This document shows positions 1 through 7,872 of a DNA stretch of 21,446 bases, one piece after another. A model generated the notes under the pieces. It ran no database searches. It saw only the letters and a program-made list of their open reading frames with translations, and was not told the origin of the DNA. The stretch covers positions 1-21,446 of the forward strand of contig NATJ01000001.1 of NCBI GenBank assembly GCA_002085305.1. The letters are read 5' to 3'. The DNA comes from Epsilonproteobacteria bacterium 4484_65. GTDB lineage: Bacteria > Campylobacterota > Campylobacteria > Campylobacterales > Sulfurovaceae. The position numbers and the translations under genes are program-made. Numbering within the stretch: position 1 is the first letter of the stretch; each line of letters starts with the position of its first letter.

Positions 1-183
1 GACGGAAGAAAACTTGGACTTAAAGTAAACCAAGAAGATGTAAAAAAAGTAGCTGCTGAGATGGCTAAAAACCTTGCTTCTAAAAATATCGATACTGTTG
101 TTTTCGACAGAAATGGTTACCTTTACCACGGTGTTGTTGCGTCATTTGCTGATGCACTTAGAGAAGCCGGAATTAAGTTTTAA
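1..183 (+). CDS. rplR: 50S ribosomal protein L18, C-terminal part (start outside window)
   Basis: Open frame from the first base to TAA at 181-183, giving 60 residues that end [11 protein letters not shown], the usual L18 C-terminus (compare the ALADAAREAGLxF ending of the family). L18 binds 5S rRNA in the central protuberance of the large subunit. The following gene is rpsE, the normal rplR-rpsE order of the spc operon, six bases downstream. Only the C-terminal half is visible, so length and start cannot be judged. Confidence 0.93.
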   Translation, partial: DGRKLGLKVNQEDVKKVAAEMAKNLASKNIDTVVFDRNGYLYHGVVASFADALREAGIKF

Positions 184-192
184 GGAAGCATG

Positions 193-651
193 ATGCAAAA
201 TAATAATCAGAATGAAGAAATCGAAAAAGAATTCGAAGAAGTAATCGTAAATATCGGTCGTGTTACTAAAGTTGTAAAGGGTGGTAGAAGATTTAGATTT
301 ACTGCACTTGTAGTGATCGGTGACAAAAAAGGTACAGTTGGATACGGATTTGGTAAAGCCAAAGAAGTGCCAGATGCGATTAAAAAAGCGGTTGATGATG
401 CACACAAGAATCTTGTGAAAGTAAACATCAAAGGTACAACTATTGCTCACGACATCGAGCACAAATTCAACGCAAGTAGAATCGTGCTTAGACCAGCGAG
501 TGAAGGTACAGGTGTTATCGCCGGTGGTGCTGCTAGACCAGTACTTGAGCTTGCAGGAATACAAGATGTTCTTAGCAAATCAATCGGTTCTAACAACCCA
601 AATAACCTAGTAAGAGCAACGATTCAAGCACTTACTAGAATTAAAGCGTAA
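193..651 (+). CDS. rpsE: 30S ribosomal protein S5
   Basis: 152 residues. S5 sits in the small subunit near the mRNA entry and decoding region and contributes to translational fidelity. The N-terminal double-stranded RNA-binding domain is clear ([20 protein letters not shown], then [19 protein letters not shown]), and the C-terminal domain has the [19 protein letters not shown] signature. Two ATGs lie side by side at 190 and 193. The AGGA at 183-186 is only 3 nt from the first and 6 nt from the second, so I chose 193, but 190 cannot be excluded. The next gene is rplO after 9 nt. The L30 gene (rpmD), which lies here in many bacteria, is absent, as is usual in Campylobacterota. Confidence 0.96.
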   Translation: MQNNNQNEEIEKEFEEVIVNIGRVTKVVKGGRRFRFTALVVIGDKKGTVGYGFGKAKEVPDAIKKAVDDAHKNLVKVNIKGTTIAHDIEHKFNASRIVLRPASEGTGVIAGGAARPVLELAGIQDVLSKSIGSNNPNNLVRATIQALTRIKA

Positions 652-660
652 GGGGTAATT

Positions 661-1059
661 ATGGGTTTACATAATTTACAACCTGCTCCAGGATCAACGA
701 AAAATAGAAAAAGAGTTGGTCGTGGTCAAGGTTCAGGAACAGGTAAAACAGCTGGACGTGGTAACAAAGGTCAAAAATCTAGATCTGGTTACAGTAAAAA
801 AAGAGGTTTCGAAGGTGGTCAAATGCCACTTTACAAAAGATTACCTAAAATTGGTTTTACTTCTACGGTAGAGAAACCATATGTGATCAATGTAGAAAAG
901 ATCAAAGCGATCGCTGAGCTTTCTGAAATTACTCTTGAGAGTATCAAGTCAGTTCATAAATTGCAAAAAACAGTAACTAGAGTCAAGTTGATCGGTGCAA
1001 GTGCAAAAGACCTTGCATCTAAGATCAAAGACGAAGCTGTTACAACAAGCGGAAAATAA
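661..1059 (+). CDS. rplO: 50S ribosomal protein L15
   Basis: 132 residues, slightly shorter than the about 144 of E. coli. L15 is a late-assembly protein of the large subunit that contacts 23S rRNA. The basic glycine-rich N-terminus is diagnostic: [20 protein letters not shown] followed by [20 protein letters not shown] and the [17 protein letters not shown] segment. The stop codon is two bases before the secY start, which indicates tight translational coupling in the operon. A ribosome-binding AAGGGG lies just before the ATG, at the end of rpsE. Confidence 0.96.
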   Translation: MGLHNLQPAPGSTKNRKRVGRGQGSGTGKTAGRGNKGQKSRSGYSKKRGFEGGQMPLYKRLPKIGFTSTVEKPYVINVEKIKAIAELSEITLESIKSVHKLQKTVTRVKLIGASAKDLASKIKDEAVTTSGK

Positions 1060-1061
1060 TC

Positions 1062-2324
1062 ATGGGCAATGCTTTAACTCAAAAAATCCTTATCACATTA
1101 GGATTCCTTTTTGCGTACAGAGTTTTAGCCTATATCCCAACTCCAGGTGTTGACTTGGGTGTTATCAAAGAGTTCTTTGATAGCAACTCAAGTAATGCCC
1201 TTGGGCTAATGAATATGTTCTCTGGTAATGCCGTTGAACGTTTAAGTATCATCTCTTTAGGTATTATGCCTTATATTACTGCTTCCATCGTTATGGAACT
1301 CCTTTCAGCAACTTTCCCGGCACTTGGACAAATGAAAAAAGAACGTGACGGTATGCAAAAATATATGCAAATTATTCGTTACTTTACTATCTTCATTACT
1401 GTAGTACAGGCTATTGGTGTTTCTATGGGACTTCAAAGTATGACTGGGCGTGCAGGTCAGAGTGCTATCATGATTGATCCAATGATGTTTACATTGATCA
1501 CTACCTTCTCTATGTTGACAGGTACAATGTTACTTATGTGGATAGGTGAGCAGATCACACAAAAAGGTATTGGTAATGGTATTTCACTTATTATCTTTGC
1601 CGGTATTGTTTCTGGATTGCCATCAGCGATAGGAAATACGATCAGAGCAGTAAATGCAGGCGAGATGAACTTCTTGGTAGTACTTGGTATTTTAGCGATT
1701 ATGCTGATTACTGTTTTGGCTATTATTTATGTAGAACTAGGTGAGAGAAGAGTACCTATCTCTTACTCAAGAAAGACCATTATGCAAAACCAAACAAAGA
1801 GAGTGATGAATTATATCCCTGTGAAAGTAAACCTTTCAGGTGTTATTCCTCCTATCTTTGCTTCGGCGATATTGATGTTCCCACTTACAATGTTACAAGC
1901 GAGTACAATTCCTTGGGTCACAGCTATTGCTGATTCATTGGCACCAGGTGGTATTACTTTTAACGTGGTTACATTTTTACTTGTAATGTTCTTTGCCTTT
2001 TTCTATGCATCGATCGCATTTAATGCGAAAGACATTGCAGACAACTTGAAACGACAAGGTGGTTTCATCCCTGGTGTTAGACCAGGCGAACACACTAAAG
2101 AGTTTTTAAATGAAGTTGCAAGTAGACTCACCGGTTCAGGTGCTGTATATCTTGCAATTATCTCTACAGTACCATTTATGATCATCTCTGGAATGGGTGC
2201 ATCTTTCTACTTCGGTGGGGTTGCTGTACTTATTATTGTTCAAGTTGCACTTGATACGATGAGAAAAATAGAGGCACAAAGAACAATGAATCAATATGAT
2301 ACATTAGGAAATGTAGGTCTATAA
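1062..2324 (+). CDS. secY: Preprotein translocase subunit SecY
   Basis: 420 residues, the normal size. SecY is the channel of the Sec translocon in the inner membrane, with SecE and SecG as partners and SecA as motor. About ten hydrophobic segments are visible. Family landmarks include the N-terminal ITLGFLFAYRVLAYIPTPGV, the ERLSIISLGIMPYITASIVMELL segment (split here: LGIMPYITASI and VMELLS), the cytoplasmic loop GERRVPISYSRK, and the QGGFIPGVRPGEHT loop. The ATG is two bases after rplO, and the TAA overlaps the map ATG (TAATG). Adenylate kinase, which follows secY in many bacteria, is not here. Confidence 0.97.
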   Translation: MGNALTQKILITLGFLFAYRVLAYIPTPGVDLGVIKEFFDSNSSNALGLMNMFSGNAVERLSIISLGIMPYITASIVMELLSATFPALGQMKKERDGMQKYMQIIRYFTIFITVVQAIGVSMGLQSMTGRAGQSAIMIDPMMFTLITTFSMLTGTMLLMWIGEQITQKGIGNGISLIIFAGIVSGLPSAIGNTIRAVNAGEMNFLVVLGILAIMLITVLAIIYVELGERRVPISYSRKTIMQNQTKRVMNYIPVKVNLSGVIPPIFASAILMFPLTMLQASTIPWVTAIADSLAPGGITFNVVTFLLVMFFAFFYASIAFNAKDIADNLKRQGGFIPGVRPGEHTKEFLNEVASRLTGSGAVYLAIISTVPFMIISGMGASFYFGGVAVLIIVQVALDTMRKIEAQRTMNQYDTLGNVGL

Positions 2325-3079
2325 TGGCTATTGCTATCAGAAAACCTGACGAGATCGCTAAGCTCAAAAGAGCTGGCGAGATCGTTGGAAAAACACTTCA
2401 ATATCTTCAAAACCTCATCAACCCAGGTATGACATTACGTGAAATTGATGCTTTAGGTGAAGCATATATTCGTGAGCATGGTGCCGTACCATCGTTTAAA
2501 GGATTATATGGTTTTACAGGTTCTGTATGTACCTCACTCAACACAGTATGTATTCATGGTGTACCAGACGATACTGTCATTAAAGAGGGCGATGTACTTG
2601 GTCTTGATATTGGTACGAAGCTTGATGGCTACTTTGGTGATGCAGCTATCACAATGGCTGTAGGAAAAATATCTGCAGAAGACGAAGCTTTGATCGCATG
2701 TTCAAAAGGTGCACTTTATCATGCAATAGATTCTATCAGAGAAGGTATGCGCTTTAAAGAGTTAACTAAAATTCTTCAAGACTATATTGTTGATGCCGGG
2801 TTTGTACCATTGCGTGACTACTGTGGTCATGGTATTGGGACAAAACCACATGATGAACCAAATATCCCTAATTATCTTGAAGGTAAACCTAACCAAGGTC
2901 CTAAAATTAAGAATGGGATGGTTTTTTGTTTGGAACCTATGGTATGTCAAAAGAGTGGAACCCCTGTGTTGCTTGAAGATCAATGGTCAGTGATAAGCGA
3001 AGATCAGCTTCATACGAGTCACTATGAGCATCAAGTAGCGGTAGTAGATGGTAAAGCTGTCATTTTGACTGAAGCATAA
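2324..3079 (+). CDS. map: Methionine aminopeptidase, type I
   Basis: 251 residues. This cytosolic metalloenzyme removes the initiator methionine from nascent proteins. The five metal ligands of the pita-bread fold are all present: D95 ([10 protein letters not shown]), D106 (YFGDAAIT), H169 (YCGHGIGT), E204 (FCLEPMV) and E235 (SHYEHQVAV), with H79 at the usual substrate-binding position. There is no N-terminal extension with zinc-binding cysteines, so it is the short bacterial type Ia form. The start overlaps the secY stop by one base, so translation is coupled; together with infA downstream it ends the ribosomal operon. Confidence 0.97.
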   Translation: MAIAIRKPDEIAKLKRAGEIVGKTLQYLQNLINPGMTLREIDALGEAYIREHGAVPSFKGLYGFTGSVCTSLNTVCIHGVPDDTVIKEGDVLGLDIGTKLDGYFGDAAITMAVGKISAEDEALIACSKGALYHAIDSIREGMRFKELTKILQDYIVDAGFVPLRDYCGHGIGTKPHDEPNIPNYLEGKPNQGPKIKNGMVFCLEPMVCQKSGTPVLLEDQWSVISEDQLHTSHYEHQVAVVDGKAVILTEA

Positions 3080-3085
3080 GCTTCA
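3070..3085 (+). other. Small hairpin across the map stop codon
   Basis: TGAAGC/GCTTCA form a perfect 6-bp stem around an ATAA loop that contains most of the stop codon. No T-run follows, so this is not a typical terminator; it could slow transcript decay or modulate read-through into infA. The rest of the map-infA gap (58 bp) contains a TATATA at about 3109-3114 that could be a weak internal promoter for infA. Confidence 0.3.
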
Positions 3086-3137
3086 CGATCTTTCACAGTT
3101 TGGAACTATATATAGAGAAAATGTACAAAGGAAAATA

Positions 3138-3356
3138 ATGGCAAAAGATGATGTAATTGAAATTGACGGTAAAGTGGTTGAAGCATTACCAAATGCAACA
3201 TTTAGAGTAGAGTTGGACAATAAGCATATCGTGCTTTGTCACATCGCTGGAAAAATGAGAATGCACTACATTAAGATTCTTCCTGGAGATACTGTAAAAG
3301 TAGAGCTTACTCCATACAGTCTTGATAAAGGTCGTATCACTTTTAGATACAAATAG
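3138..3356 (+). CDS. infA: Translation initiation factor IF-1
   Basis: 72 residues, the standard length. IF-1 is a single S1/OB-fold domain that occupies the ribosomal A site during initiation. The sequence matches the family throughout: [64 protein letters not shown] lies 6 nt before the ATG. infA after map and secY is a common arrangement. The gene ends at a double hairpin facing the convergent DUF493-moaC pair. Confidence 0.97.
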   Translation: MAKDDVIEIDGKVVEALPNATFRVELDNKHIVLCHIAGKMRMHYIKILPGDTVKVELTPYSLDKGRITFRYK

Positions 3357-3408
3357 AACGAAGTTTTTACTTCGTTCTCGCAAGTATTTATAGCATTTTG
3401 TAAATACT
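3355..3408 (+). terminator. Two adjacent hairpins between convergent infA and DUF493 genes
   Basis: The first hairpin has a 10-bp perfect stem (AGAACGAAGT, 3355-3364, with ACTTCGTTCT, 3369-3378) and a TTTT loop, beginning inside the infA stop codon. The second has an 8-bp stem (AGTATTTA, 3383-3390, with TAAATACT, 3401-3408). Neither is followed by a long T-run, although a pyrimidine stretch (CTCTTCTCTC) follows the second. Their place between convergent genes supports a transcription-end function, possibly in both directions. 3409-3457 shows nothing else. Confidence 0.5.
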
Positions 3409-3457
3409 CTCTTCTCTCAAATAATCATACAACTTCAGAATTAATATAGTTTAAGTA

Positions 3458-3727
3458 TTAAATCACCATATCCACAGCATTATGCTCTTCAAAATATTTA
3501 AATATTCTATTTCGCTCTTCTTCGCTTTCTACTGTACAACTCGCATTATAGGTACGAAATTTACCCGTTCTTGAAGCATTGCCAAGAGAGCAAAGGTGTT
3601 CTTTTTCTCCCATGGCTTCTTTGATACATGCCAGAAGAGCTTCTTTATCTCTACCTATGAGTTTGAATCCCCAGTTGGTTGGGTATTCGATTTTTGGTTT
3701 CTCTTGAGTTTTATCGTCTAAAATCAC
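3458..3727 (-). CDS. DUF493 family protein (YbeD-like)
   Basis: 89 residues, the usual size of this small cytosolic family (E. coli YbeD; an ACT-like alpha/beta fold by family knowledge). The visible signatures are the conserved opening [20 protein letters not shown] and the central [20 protein letters not shown] segment. The biochemical function of the family is not settled; in gammaproteobacteria ybeD lies beside lipB, but here it is the second gene after moaC. Its start lies 17 bp inside the end of moaC in another frame, so the two are almost certainly co-translated. AGGAGGTAAC in the moaC end serves as its ribosome-binding site. Confidence 0.85.
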   Translation of the reverse strand: MILDDKTQEKPKIEYPTNWGFKLIGRDKEALLACIKEAMGEKEHLCSLGNASRTGKFRTYNASCTVESEEERNRIFKYFEEHNAVDMVI

Positions 3728-4181
3728 CGCTGTTACCTCCTGATTTGGCTTCTAACTGTACATTTCTAATAATCATGCCTTTATCGATGGCTTTGAGCAT
3801 ATCATAAATGGTGAGTAGTCCTACGCTCACACCGGTGAGTGCTTCCATCTCTACGCCTGTCTGTCCGGTAAGCTTTGCTGTGACTGTAAGTTTAAAGCCT
3901 GGAAGTTCAGGAAGCTCTTCTATGTCTGTTTTTACAGAAGTGAGCATGAGAGGATGGCACATAGGGATAAGTGTGCTGGTCTGCTTTGTTCCCTGGATAG
4001 CTGCGATGACAGCTGTTTGAAGTACTGGTCCTTTTTTTGCAATGTTAGCCACGACTGCATCAAATGCCTCTTGTCCTACTTCTATGATACCAGAGGCAGT
4101 TGCAATACGTGTAGTCGTTGCTTTGTCTCCAACATCAACCATTTTTGGTTTGTTTTGTTCATCTAAGTGTGTTAAGTTCAC
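3711..4181 (-). CDS. moaC: Cyclic pyranopterin monophosphate synthase MoaC
   Basis: 156 residues. MoaC converts the MoaA product (a 3',8-cyclo-GTP intermediate) to cyclic pyranopterin monophosphate, the first committed stage of molybdenum cofactor synthesis in the cytosol. The family pattern is complete: MVDVGDK near the N-terminus, K50 in AKKGPVL, MCHPL (H76), [13 protein letters not shown], then [10 protein letters not shown] with D127 and K130, and the KSGGNSG end. The start is GTG, with AGGAA 7 nt upstream; the residues before MVDVG align with the usual LTH... start of the family, so the GTG is credible. In this phylum molybdenum cofactor serves formate dehydrogenase, nitrate reductase and similar enzymes, none of which is in the window. 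Confidence 0.96.
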   Translation of the reverse strand: MNLTHLDEQNKPKMVDVGDKATTTRIATASGIIEVGQEAFDAVVANIAKKGPVLQTAVIAAIQGTKQTSTLIPMCHPLMLTSVKTDIEELPELPGFKLTVTAKLTGQTGVEMEALTGVSVGLLTIYDMLKAIDKGMIIRNVQLEAKSGGNSGDFRR

Positions 4182-4229
4182 AAATATTTCCTATTTATTA
4201 GTATATGTCTGCCATTTTAACATAATATA

Positions 4230-4280
4230 TGACGTAAATAAAGTAATTATGACGAAAAAAGAACCAAGTTGACGTAAATA
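4230..4280. repeat. Three TGACG elements spaced exactly 20 bp in the divergent moaC/recombinase-like promoter region
   Basis: TGACG occurs at 4230-4234, 4250-4254 and 4270-4274, with start-to-start distances of 20 and 20 bp, about two helical turns. The outer copies are longer and identical (TGACGTAAATA at 4230-4240 and 4270-4280). They lie between the divergent moaC and recombinase-like genes, just upstream of a sigma70-type promoter. Spacing on one DNA face is typical of cooperative binding by a regulator; which protein binds is unknown. Confidence 0.6.
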
Positions 4281-4292
4281 TATCAAAAATAC

Positions 4293-4322
4293 TTGACTTT
4301 TATCATCAATATAGGTTAAAAT
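4293..4322 (+). promoter_or_regulatory. Sigma70-type promoter for the recombinase-like gene and ccoG
   Basis: TTGACT (4293-4298) and TAAAAT (4317-4322) are separated by 18 bp. The expected transcription start is about 4329, 17 bases before the ATG at 4346, with AAAGGGG as ribosome-binding site at 4335-4341. On the opposite strand a TAAAAT (complement of 4214-4219) could serve moaC, but its -35 is poor. Confidence 0.6.
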
Positions 4323-4345
4323 TATGGAAATGTTAAAGGGGTAAT

Positions 4346-5014
4346 ATGACATATGCGTATTTGAGACAAATGCCAGACAATAATAATATGTCTGAGCAGC
4401 AGCGTAATATTCTCTCATTTTCATTGACTCAAAATATAGATATCGATAAAGAGGTCATAGAGTATTCAAGCAAAAATCACTTGATAGAAGAGCGAAAAAA
4501 GTTTGAAGAGTTTATGCACTCTCTTGAAGAGGGTAATACTCTTGTTATAGATACTTTGTCTGTGTTGAGTGATCGTGCAGAAGAGCTTATAAAGATCATT
4601 AATTGTATGTTAAGTCGCAGCATTGATCTTTATATAGCCAGCTCAAAAACACTACTCAACAAAGAGACAACCATTGTGGAGATCTTTCCTTTGCTTAACG
4701 ATCTGCGTGAAGCACAAAAGGCAAAATCAAACCAGATCGGTCGTCCTAAAGGAAGCCGTTCTTCTTCTAAATTTGATGTGTATCAGCCGCAAATTATCGC
4801 TTTGCTTAAAGAGGGGTTGAATGTGAGTGCTATTGCCAGAGAGTTAGAGGTGAGTCGCAGTTCTTTAAAAGATTATATAGAGTCAAGAGGTATTAGAGAA
4901 TTGGTAGAGGGATCTTGGATGGAGATAAACCAACCGCAAAAGATTTCAGGCGTGGACAATACTTTGTTAATATGTCCATTTGAACAGGAAAAACAACAAA
5001 AAAGGATATCGTAA
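4346..5014 (+). CDS. Catalytically dead serine-recombinase-like protein with C-terminal HTH; likely a DNA-binding regulator
   Basis: 222 residues. Residues 1-105 follow the resolvase/invertase N-terminal domain (TYAYLRQM, EERKKFEEFMHSLEEGNTLV, LIKIINCMLSRSIDLYIAS), and 132-180 form a Hin-like DNA-binding end: a GRPKGSR minor-groove arm, then a helix-turn-helix at about 155-178 (EGLNVSAIARELEVSRSSLK). By alignment with gamma-delta resolvase the catalytic set is broken: Ser10 is Met9, Asp67-Arg68 are Ser72-Val73, and Arg71 is Asp76, while Arg8 and Arg45 equivalents (R7, R50) remain. The E-helix part before the arm is also short. Strand exchange is therefore very unlikely, and a role as a sequence-specific binder is my inference. 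About 40 residues after the HTH are unrecognised. The stop overlaps the ccoG start (TAATG), so the two are one transcript; no inverted segment or transposon ends are seen. Confidence 0.75.
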   Translation: MTYAYLRQMPDNNNMSEQQRNILSFSLTQNIDIDKEVIEYSSKNHLIEERKKFEEFMHSLEEGNTLVIDTLSVLSDRAEELIKIINCMLSRSIDLYIASSKTLLNKETTIVEIFPLLNDLREAQKAKSNQIGRPKGSRSSSKFDVYQPQIIALLKEGLNVSAIARELEVSRSSLKDYIESRGIRELVEGSWMEINQPQKISGVDNTLLICPFEQEKQQKRIS

Positions 5015-6465
5015 TGACAGAAACAGCGATAAATACAGAAGACAAACCGAAAAAAAATCAAGCAAAAGAGTACCTAAAGGGGTGGGTGCCTTATAGAATT
5101 AAACGTTATTGGGCATATGTAGCGGCTACCATCATAGCACTAGTTATGCCATGGATCACAATAGGAGGGAATCACCTCTTTCTACTTAGTTTTGACCAAA
5201 AGAAATTACACTTGGCGGGAACAGCATTTGATATGCAAGAACTTTATCTTATGCCATTCTTACTGATGTTGCTCTTTTTGGGGATCTTTGCAGTAACTGC
5301 TGTCGGTGGTAGAGCATGGTGTGGTTGGGCCTGTCCTCAGACTATCTTTAGGGTAATTTATAGAGATGGGATAGAGACAAAACTTTTAGGTTTACGCAAA
5401 CGTATTAAAAATAAGCAAAAAGAGCCGGATATGTCTAAGGCGGAAAATCAGGTTAAAAAAGTGATTGCTATTTTACTTTGGTCTGTATTGGCACTTGTGG
5501 CTGCTGCAGACTTTTTATGGTTCTTTGTACCACCTGAAGATTTCTTTGCCTATTTGGCAAATCCAAGTGAGCATATGATGCTGGTTGGTATACTTCTTAG
5601 TATCGCAGCGTTCATTGTAGTGGATGTTGTTTTCATTAAAGAGGATTTCTGTATCTATATCTGCCCTTATAGCCGCGTACAGTCTGTACTCTATGATGAT
5701 GAAACAGTTATGGCCGTGTATGACCCTATACGTGGTGGTGATATTTATCAGGGGCATGGTTATGAAAGAGAAAAGAAATTTGATAAAACAAAAGATCTTT
5801 TAGCTGCTGATCCAAGTGCTGAGTGTACGACATGTGAAAGTTGTGTGACTGTATGCCCTACACACATTGATATTCGTAAAGGGTTACAACTTGAATGTAT
5901 CAACTGTCTTGAGTGTGTGGATGCCTGTACTACTGTTATGGGTGCATTGGGTAAACCAAGTTTGATACGTTGGTCAAGTGAAAAAGAGGCACTTAGGCAT
6001 GAAGGAAAAACAAATTACTTCAGGCCAAAGATCGTTGCTTATTTTACTGTATTGGCGATCGTATTGGTAGCACTTTTTGCCATGGGAAGCACGAAGGAAC
6101 ATATGCTCCTCAATGTCAATAAAAATACAAGACTCTATAAAGTACTTGATGGTGGAGTGGTGCAAAATGATTACCTCTTCTTGTTCCAAAATACAGACAG
6201 TAAAAAGCATACATATTATTTCGAGATCGTTGATAATGATAAAATAGAGATCGTTAGACCAAAAGAGTCATTTAGTATTGCTGCAGGGAAAAAGAGAAAA
6301 AAAGTAGTTATCTTGCAAACCAAAGAGAAGTTAGCAGATGATGCAAGAAAAGATGTACCGATCCCTGTGACCATCAGAGCATATGCAACAGATGATAAAG
6401 AGAAGATCGTGGTAGATAGACATACGGTATTTGTTTATCCTCGTGCAGATCTAGTTAATAAGTAA
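5014..6465 (+). CDS. ccoG: Cytochrome c oxidase accessory protein CcoG (RdxA/FixG-type membrane ferredoxin)
   Basis: 483 residues. CcoG is an inner-membrane polyferredoxin that helps assemble cbb3-type cytochrome c oxidase, acting in copper reduction/delivery. About five membrane segments are seen (near 33-52, 78-98, 150-172, 188-207, 338-358). Between them are CGWAC (C103, C107), CIYIC (C213, C217) and two classical 4Fe-4S motifs, CTTCESCVTVC (271-281) and CINCLECVDAC (295-305). After the last membrane segment comes the immunoglobulin-like FixG C-terminal domain (about 365-475), expected in the periplasm. AAAGGA precedes the ATG. The oxidase genes ccoNOQP and ccoHIS are not adjacent, so ccoG is separated from the usual cluster here. 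Confidence 0.95.
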   Translation: MTETAINTEDKPKKNQAKEYLKGWVPYRIKRYWAYVAATIIALVMPWITIGGNHLFLLSFDQKKLHLAGTAFDMQELYLMPFLLMLLFLGIFAVTAVGGRAWCGWACPQTIFRVIYRDGIETKLLGLRKRIKNKQKEPDMSKAENQVKKVIAILLWSVLALVAAADFLWFFVPPEDFFAYLANPSEHMMLVGILLSIAAFIVVDVVFIKEDFCIYICPYSRVQSVLYDDETVMAVYDPIRGGDIYQGHGYEREKKFDKTKDLLAADPSAECTTCESCVTVCPTHIDIRKGLQLECINCLECVDACTTVMGALGKPSLIRWSSEKEALRHEGKTNYFRPKIVAYFTVLAIVLVALFAMGSTKEHMLLNVNKNTRLYKVLDGGVVQNDYLFLFQNTDSKKHTYYFEIVDNDKIEIVRPKESFSIAAGKKRKKVVILQTKEKLADDARKDVPIPVTIRAYATDDKEKIVVDRHTVFVYPRADLVNK

Positions 6466-6475
6466 GACCATAAAA

Positions 6476-6670
6476 ATGAAAAATTTAGAGCCAACATTAG
6501 ATGCAATAGAAGATTATAATGGCCAAGAGAGCAAAGAAAAAAGAATGACTGTTTGGATAGTGATTCTTTCTGGGCTTCTTATAGGTGCTGTATATGGGAT
6601 CATTAGTGCAAACTCAAGTGTATCTGATGACCTTGGTACCTCCCATATTACGGGTATGTATAAACATTAA
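6476..6670 (+). CDS. Small single-pass membrane protein of unknown function
   Basis: 64 residues. A charged N-terminus (about 1-23) is followed by one membrane helix (MTVWIVILSGLLIGAVYGII, about 24-43) and a short tail rich in Ser, Asp and His. It starts 10 nt after ccoG and ends 19 nt before the flavoprotein, with no promoter of its own visible, so it belongs to that operon. Lysine and arginine just before the helix suggest the N-terminus faces the cytoplasm. I do not recognise a family; the size resembles small cbb3 assembly or subunit proteins (CcoS, CcoQ, CcoH), but I see no diagnostic motif. Confidence 0.7.
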   Translation: MKNLEPTLDAIEDYNGQESKEKRMTVWIVILSGLLIGAVYGIISANSSVSDDLGTSHITGMYKH

Positions 6671-6689
6671 TTGAGATAAAGGAAATAAT

Positions 6690-7859
6690 ATGGTAAAAGT
6701 TTTAGTATTGGGTGGTGGATTTGCCGGTGTTGAAGCGGCGATCTATCTTAGAAAACAAGAGCTTGATGTAACTCTGGTAAGCGATAGAGACTATTTTTAT
6801 ATTTATCCTACTTCTATCTGGATCCCTACAGGTGAGGTGACAAAAGAAGATGTGTCTGTACCTCTGGATAAATTGGCTTTTGCACATGGATTCAAAGTGA
6901 TCATTGATCCAGTAACAAAGATAGAAGCTAAAGAAAAAAAGATCACACTCCAGAGCGGACGTATCTTGGATGAATATGATTATATTGTTGTAGCACTTGG
7001 ACAAGGTAAGATACAAATGAAAGGTATGGAACATACACTTTCCATCTGTGGAAAACCAGAAGAAGCTACAGAACTCTATGAGCGTTTAGATGCACTGATG
7101 CTCAAAGGTTCCGGAAAGATCGCCATGGGCTTTGGTGGTAATCCTAAAGATGCATCTGCCGTACGTGGTGGTCCTGCATTCGAAGTACTTTTCAATGTGG
7201 ATACGTATCTGAAAAGAAAAGGAATCCGTGATAAGTTTGAACTGACATTCTTTGCACCTATGGAAAAGCCGGGTATGAAAATGGGCGAAAAAGCACTGGT
7301 AATGATGGATAAGATGTTTAAAATGATGGATATTCATAAACAAGTAGGCGCCAAGATCACAAGTTTTGAAGCAGAAGGTATCAACTTTGAAGATGGTACA
7401 AAAATAGAATCTGACCTTACAATGTTCATCTCTGCTGGAACAGGACACAATATCATAGAAGCTTCTGATCTACCATTGAGCGATACTGGTTTTGTTGTTA
7501 CCAATGAATATAACGAAATAGAAGGTTTTGAAAATGTCTATGCCATTGGGGATTCTGCAGCACTTATGGGTCCTGACTGGAAAGCCAAGCAGGGACATGT
7601 GGCTGAAGTGATGGCTAAAAATGTAGCGTATAATATCTTTCAGCATGCACAGAATATACATTCTAAGCAGAGTTATATGGAGCATCTCAATATCTTATGT
7701 GTCATGGATACAGGGAATGGTGCAGCTTTTGTTTACCGCGATAACAAGGGTGGAAAGATGATTCCTTTACCTGTGATCGGACACTGGATGAAAAAAGGTT
7801 GGGGTTGGTATTGTAAAAACTCTAAGTTAGGGAAAATACCTCGTATCCCTGGAATGTAA
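6690..7859 (+). CDS. Sulfide:quinone reductase-like FAD-dependent oxidoreductase
   Basis: 389 residues of the SQR/flavocytochrome c sulfide dehydrogenase/NDH-2 superfamily. The N-terminal dinucleotide fold is clear (VLVLGGGFAGVEAAIYLRK), as are VVALGQG near 100-106 and the second FAD motif FENVYAIGDSAAL (280-292). As I recall from Acidithiobacillus SQR, three cysteines matter (128, 160, 356). Here C120 (LSICGKPEEA) and C337 (LNILCVMDTGNGAAFVY) fit the first and third, but the middle one is missing: the region reads SAVRGGPAFEV. C375 is the only other cysteine. SQRs are peripheral inner-membrane enzymes feeding sulfide electrons to quinone; with two of three cysteines, true SQR activity is uncertain and another donor is possible. 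It is the last gene of the ccoG operon, before a terminator. Confidence 0.8.
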   Translation: MVKVLVLGGGFAGVEAAIYLRKQELDVTLVSDRDYFYIYPTSIWIPTGEVTKEDVSVPLDKLAFAHGFKVIIDPVTKIEAKEKKITLQSGRILDEYDYIVVALGQGKIQMKGMEHTLSICGKPEEATELYERLDALMLKGSGKIAMGFGGNPKDASAVRGGPAFEVLFNVDTYLKRKGIRDKFELTFFAPMEKPGMKMGEKALVMMDKMFKMMDIHKQVGAKITSFEAEGINFEDGTKIESDLTMFISAGTGHNIIEASDLPLSDTGFVVTNEYNEIEGFENVYAIGDSAALMGPDWKAKQGHVAEVMAKNVAYNIFQHAQNIHSKQSYMEHLNILCVMDTGNGAAFVYRDNKGGKMIPLPVIGHWMKKGWGWYCKNSKLGKIPRIPGM

Positions 7860-7872
7860 TTTACCTCTTCTT

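Noticed and set aside
142..564. 140-codon antisense frame over rpsE
   Set aside because: It lies opposite a certain ribosomal protein gene, has low-complexity F/S/T-rich composition, and no ribosome-binding site or homology that I recognise.
3458..4181. DUF493 as a fused domain of MoaC
   Set aside because: The frames differ and the 17-bp overlap has its own ribosome-binding site; both proteins have full family length.
4270..4310. FNR-type site in the ccoG upstream region
   Set aside because: TTGAC and ATCAA half-sites occur, but spacers are 7 or 8 rather than 4 bp.
4346..5014. Active DNA invertase with phase-variable segment
   Set aside because: Catalytic serine and two arginines are missing, and I find no flanking inverted repeats that could be recombination sites.
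7086..7448. 120-codon antisense frame in the flavoprotein gene
   Set aside because: Composition is C/H/F-rich and not protein-like; the + strand frame has clear FAD motifs.
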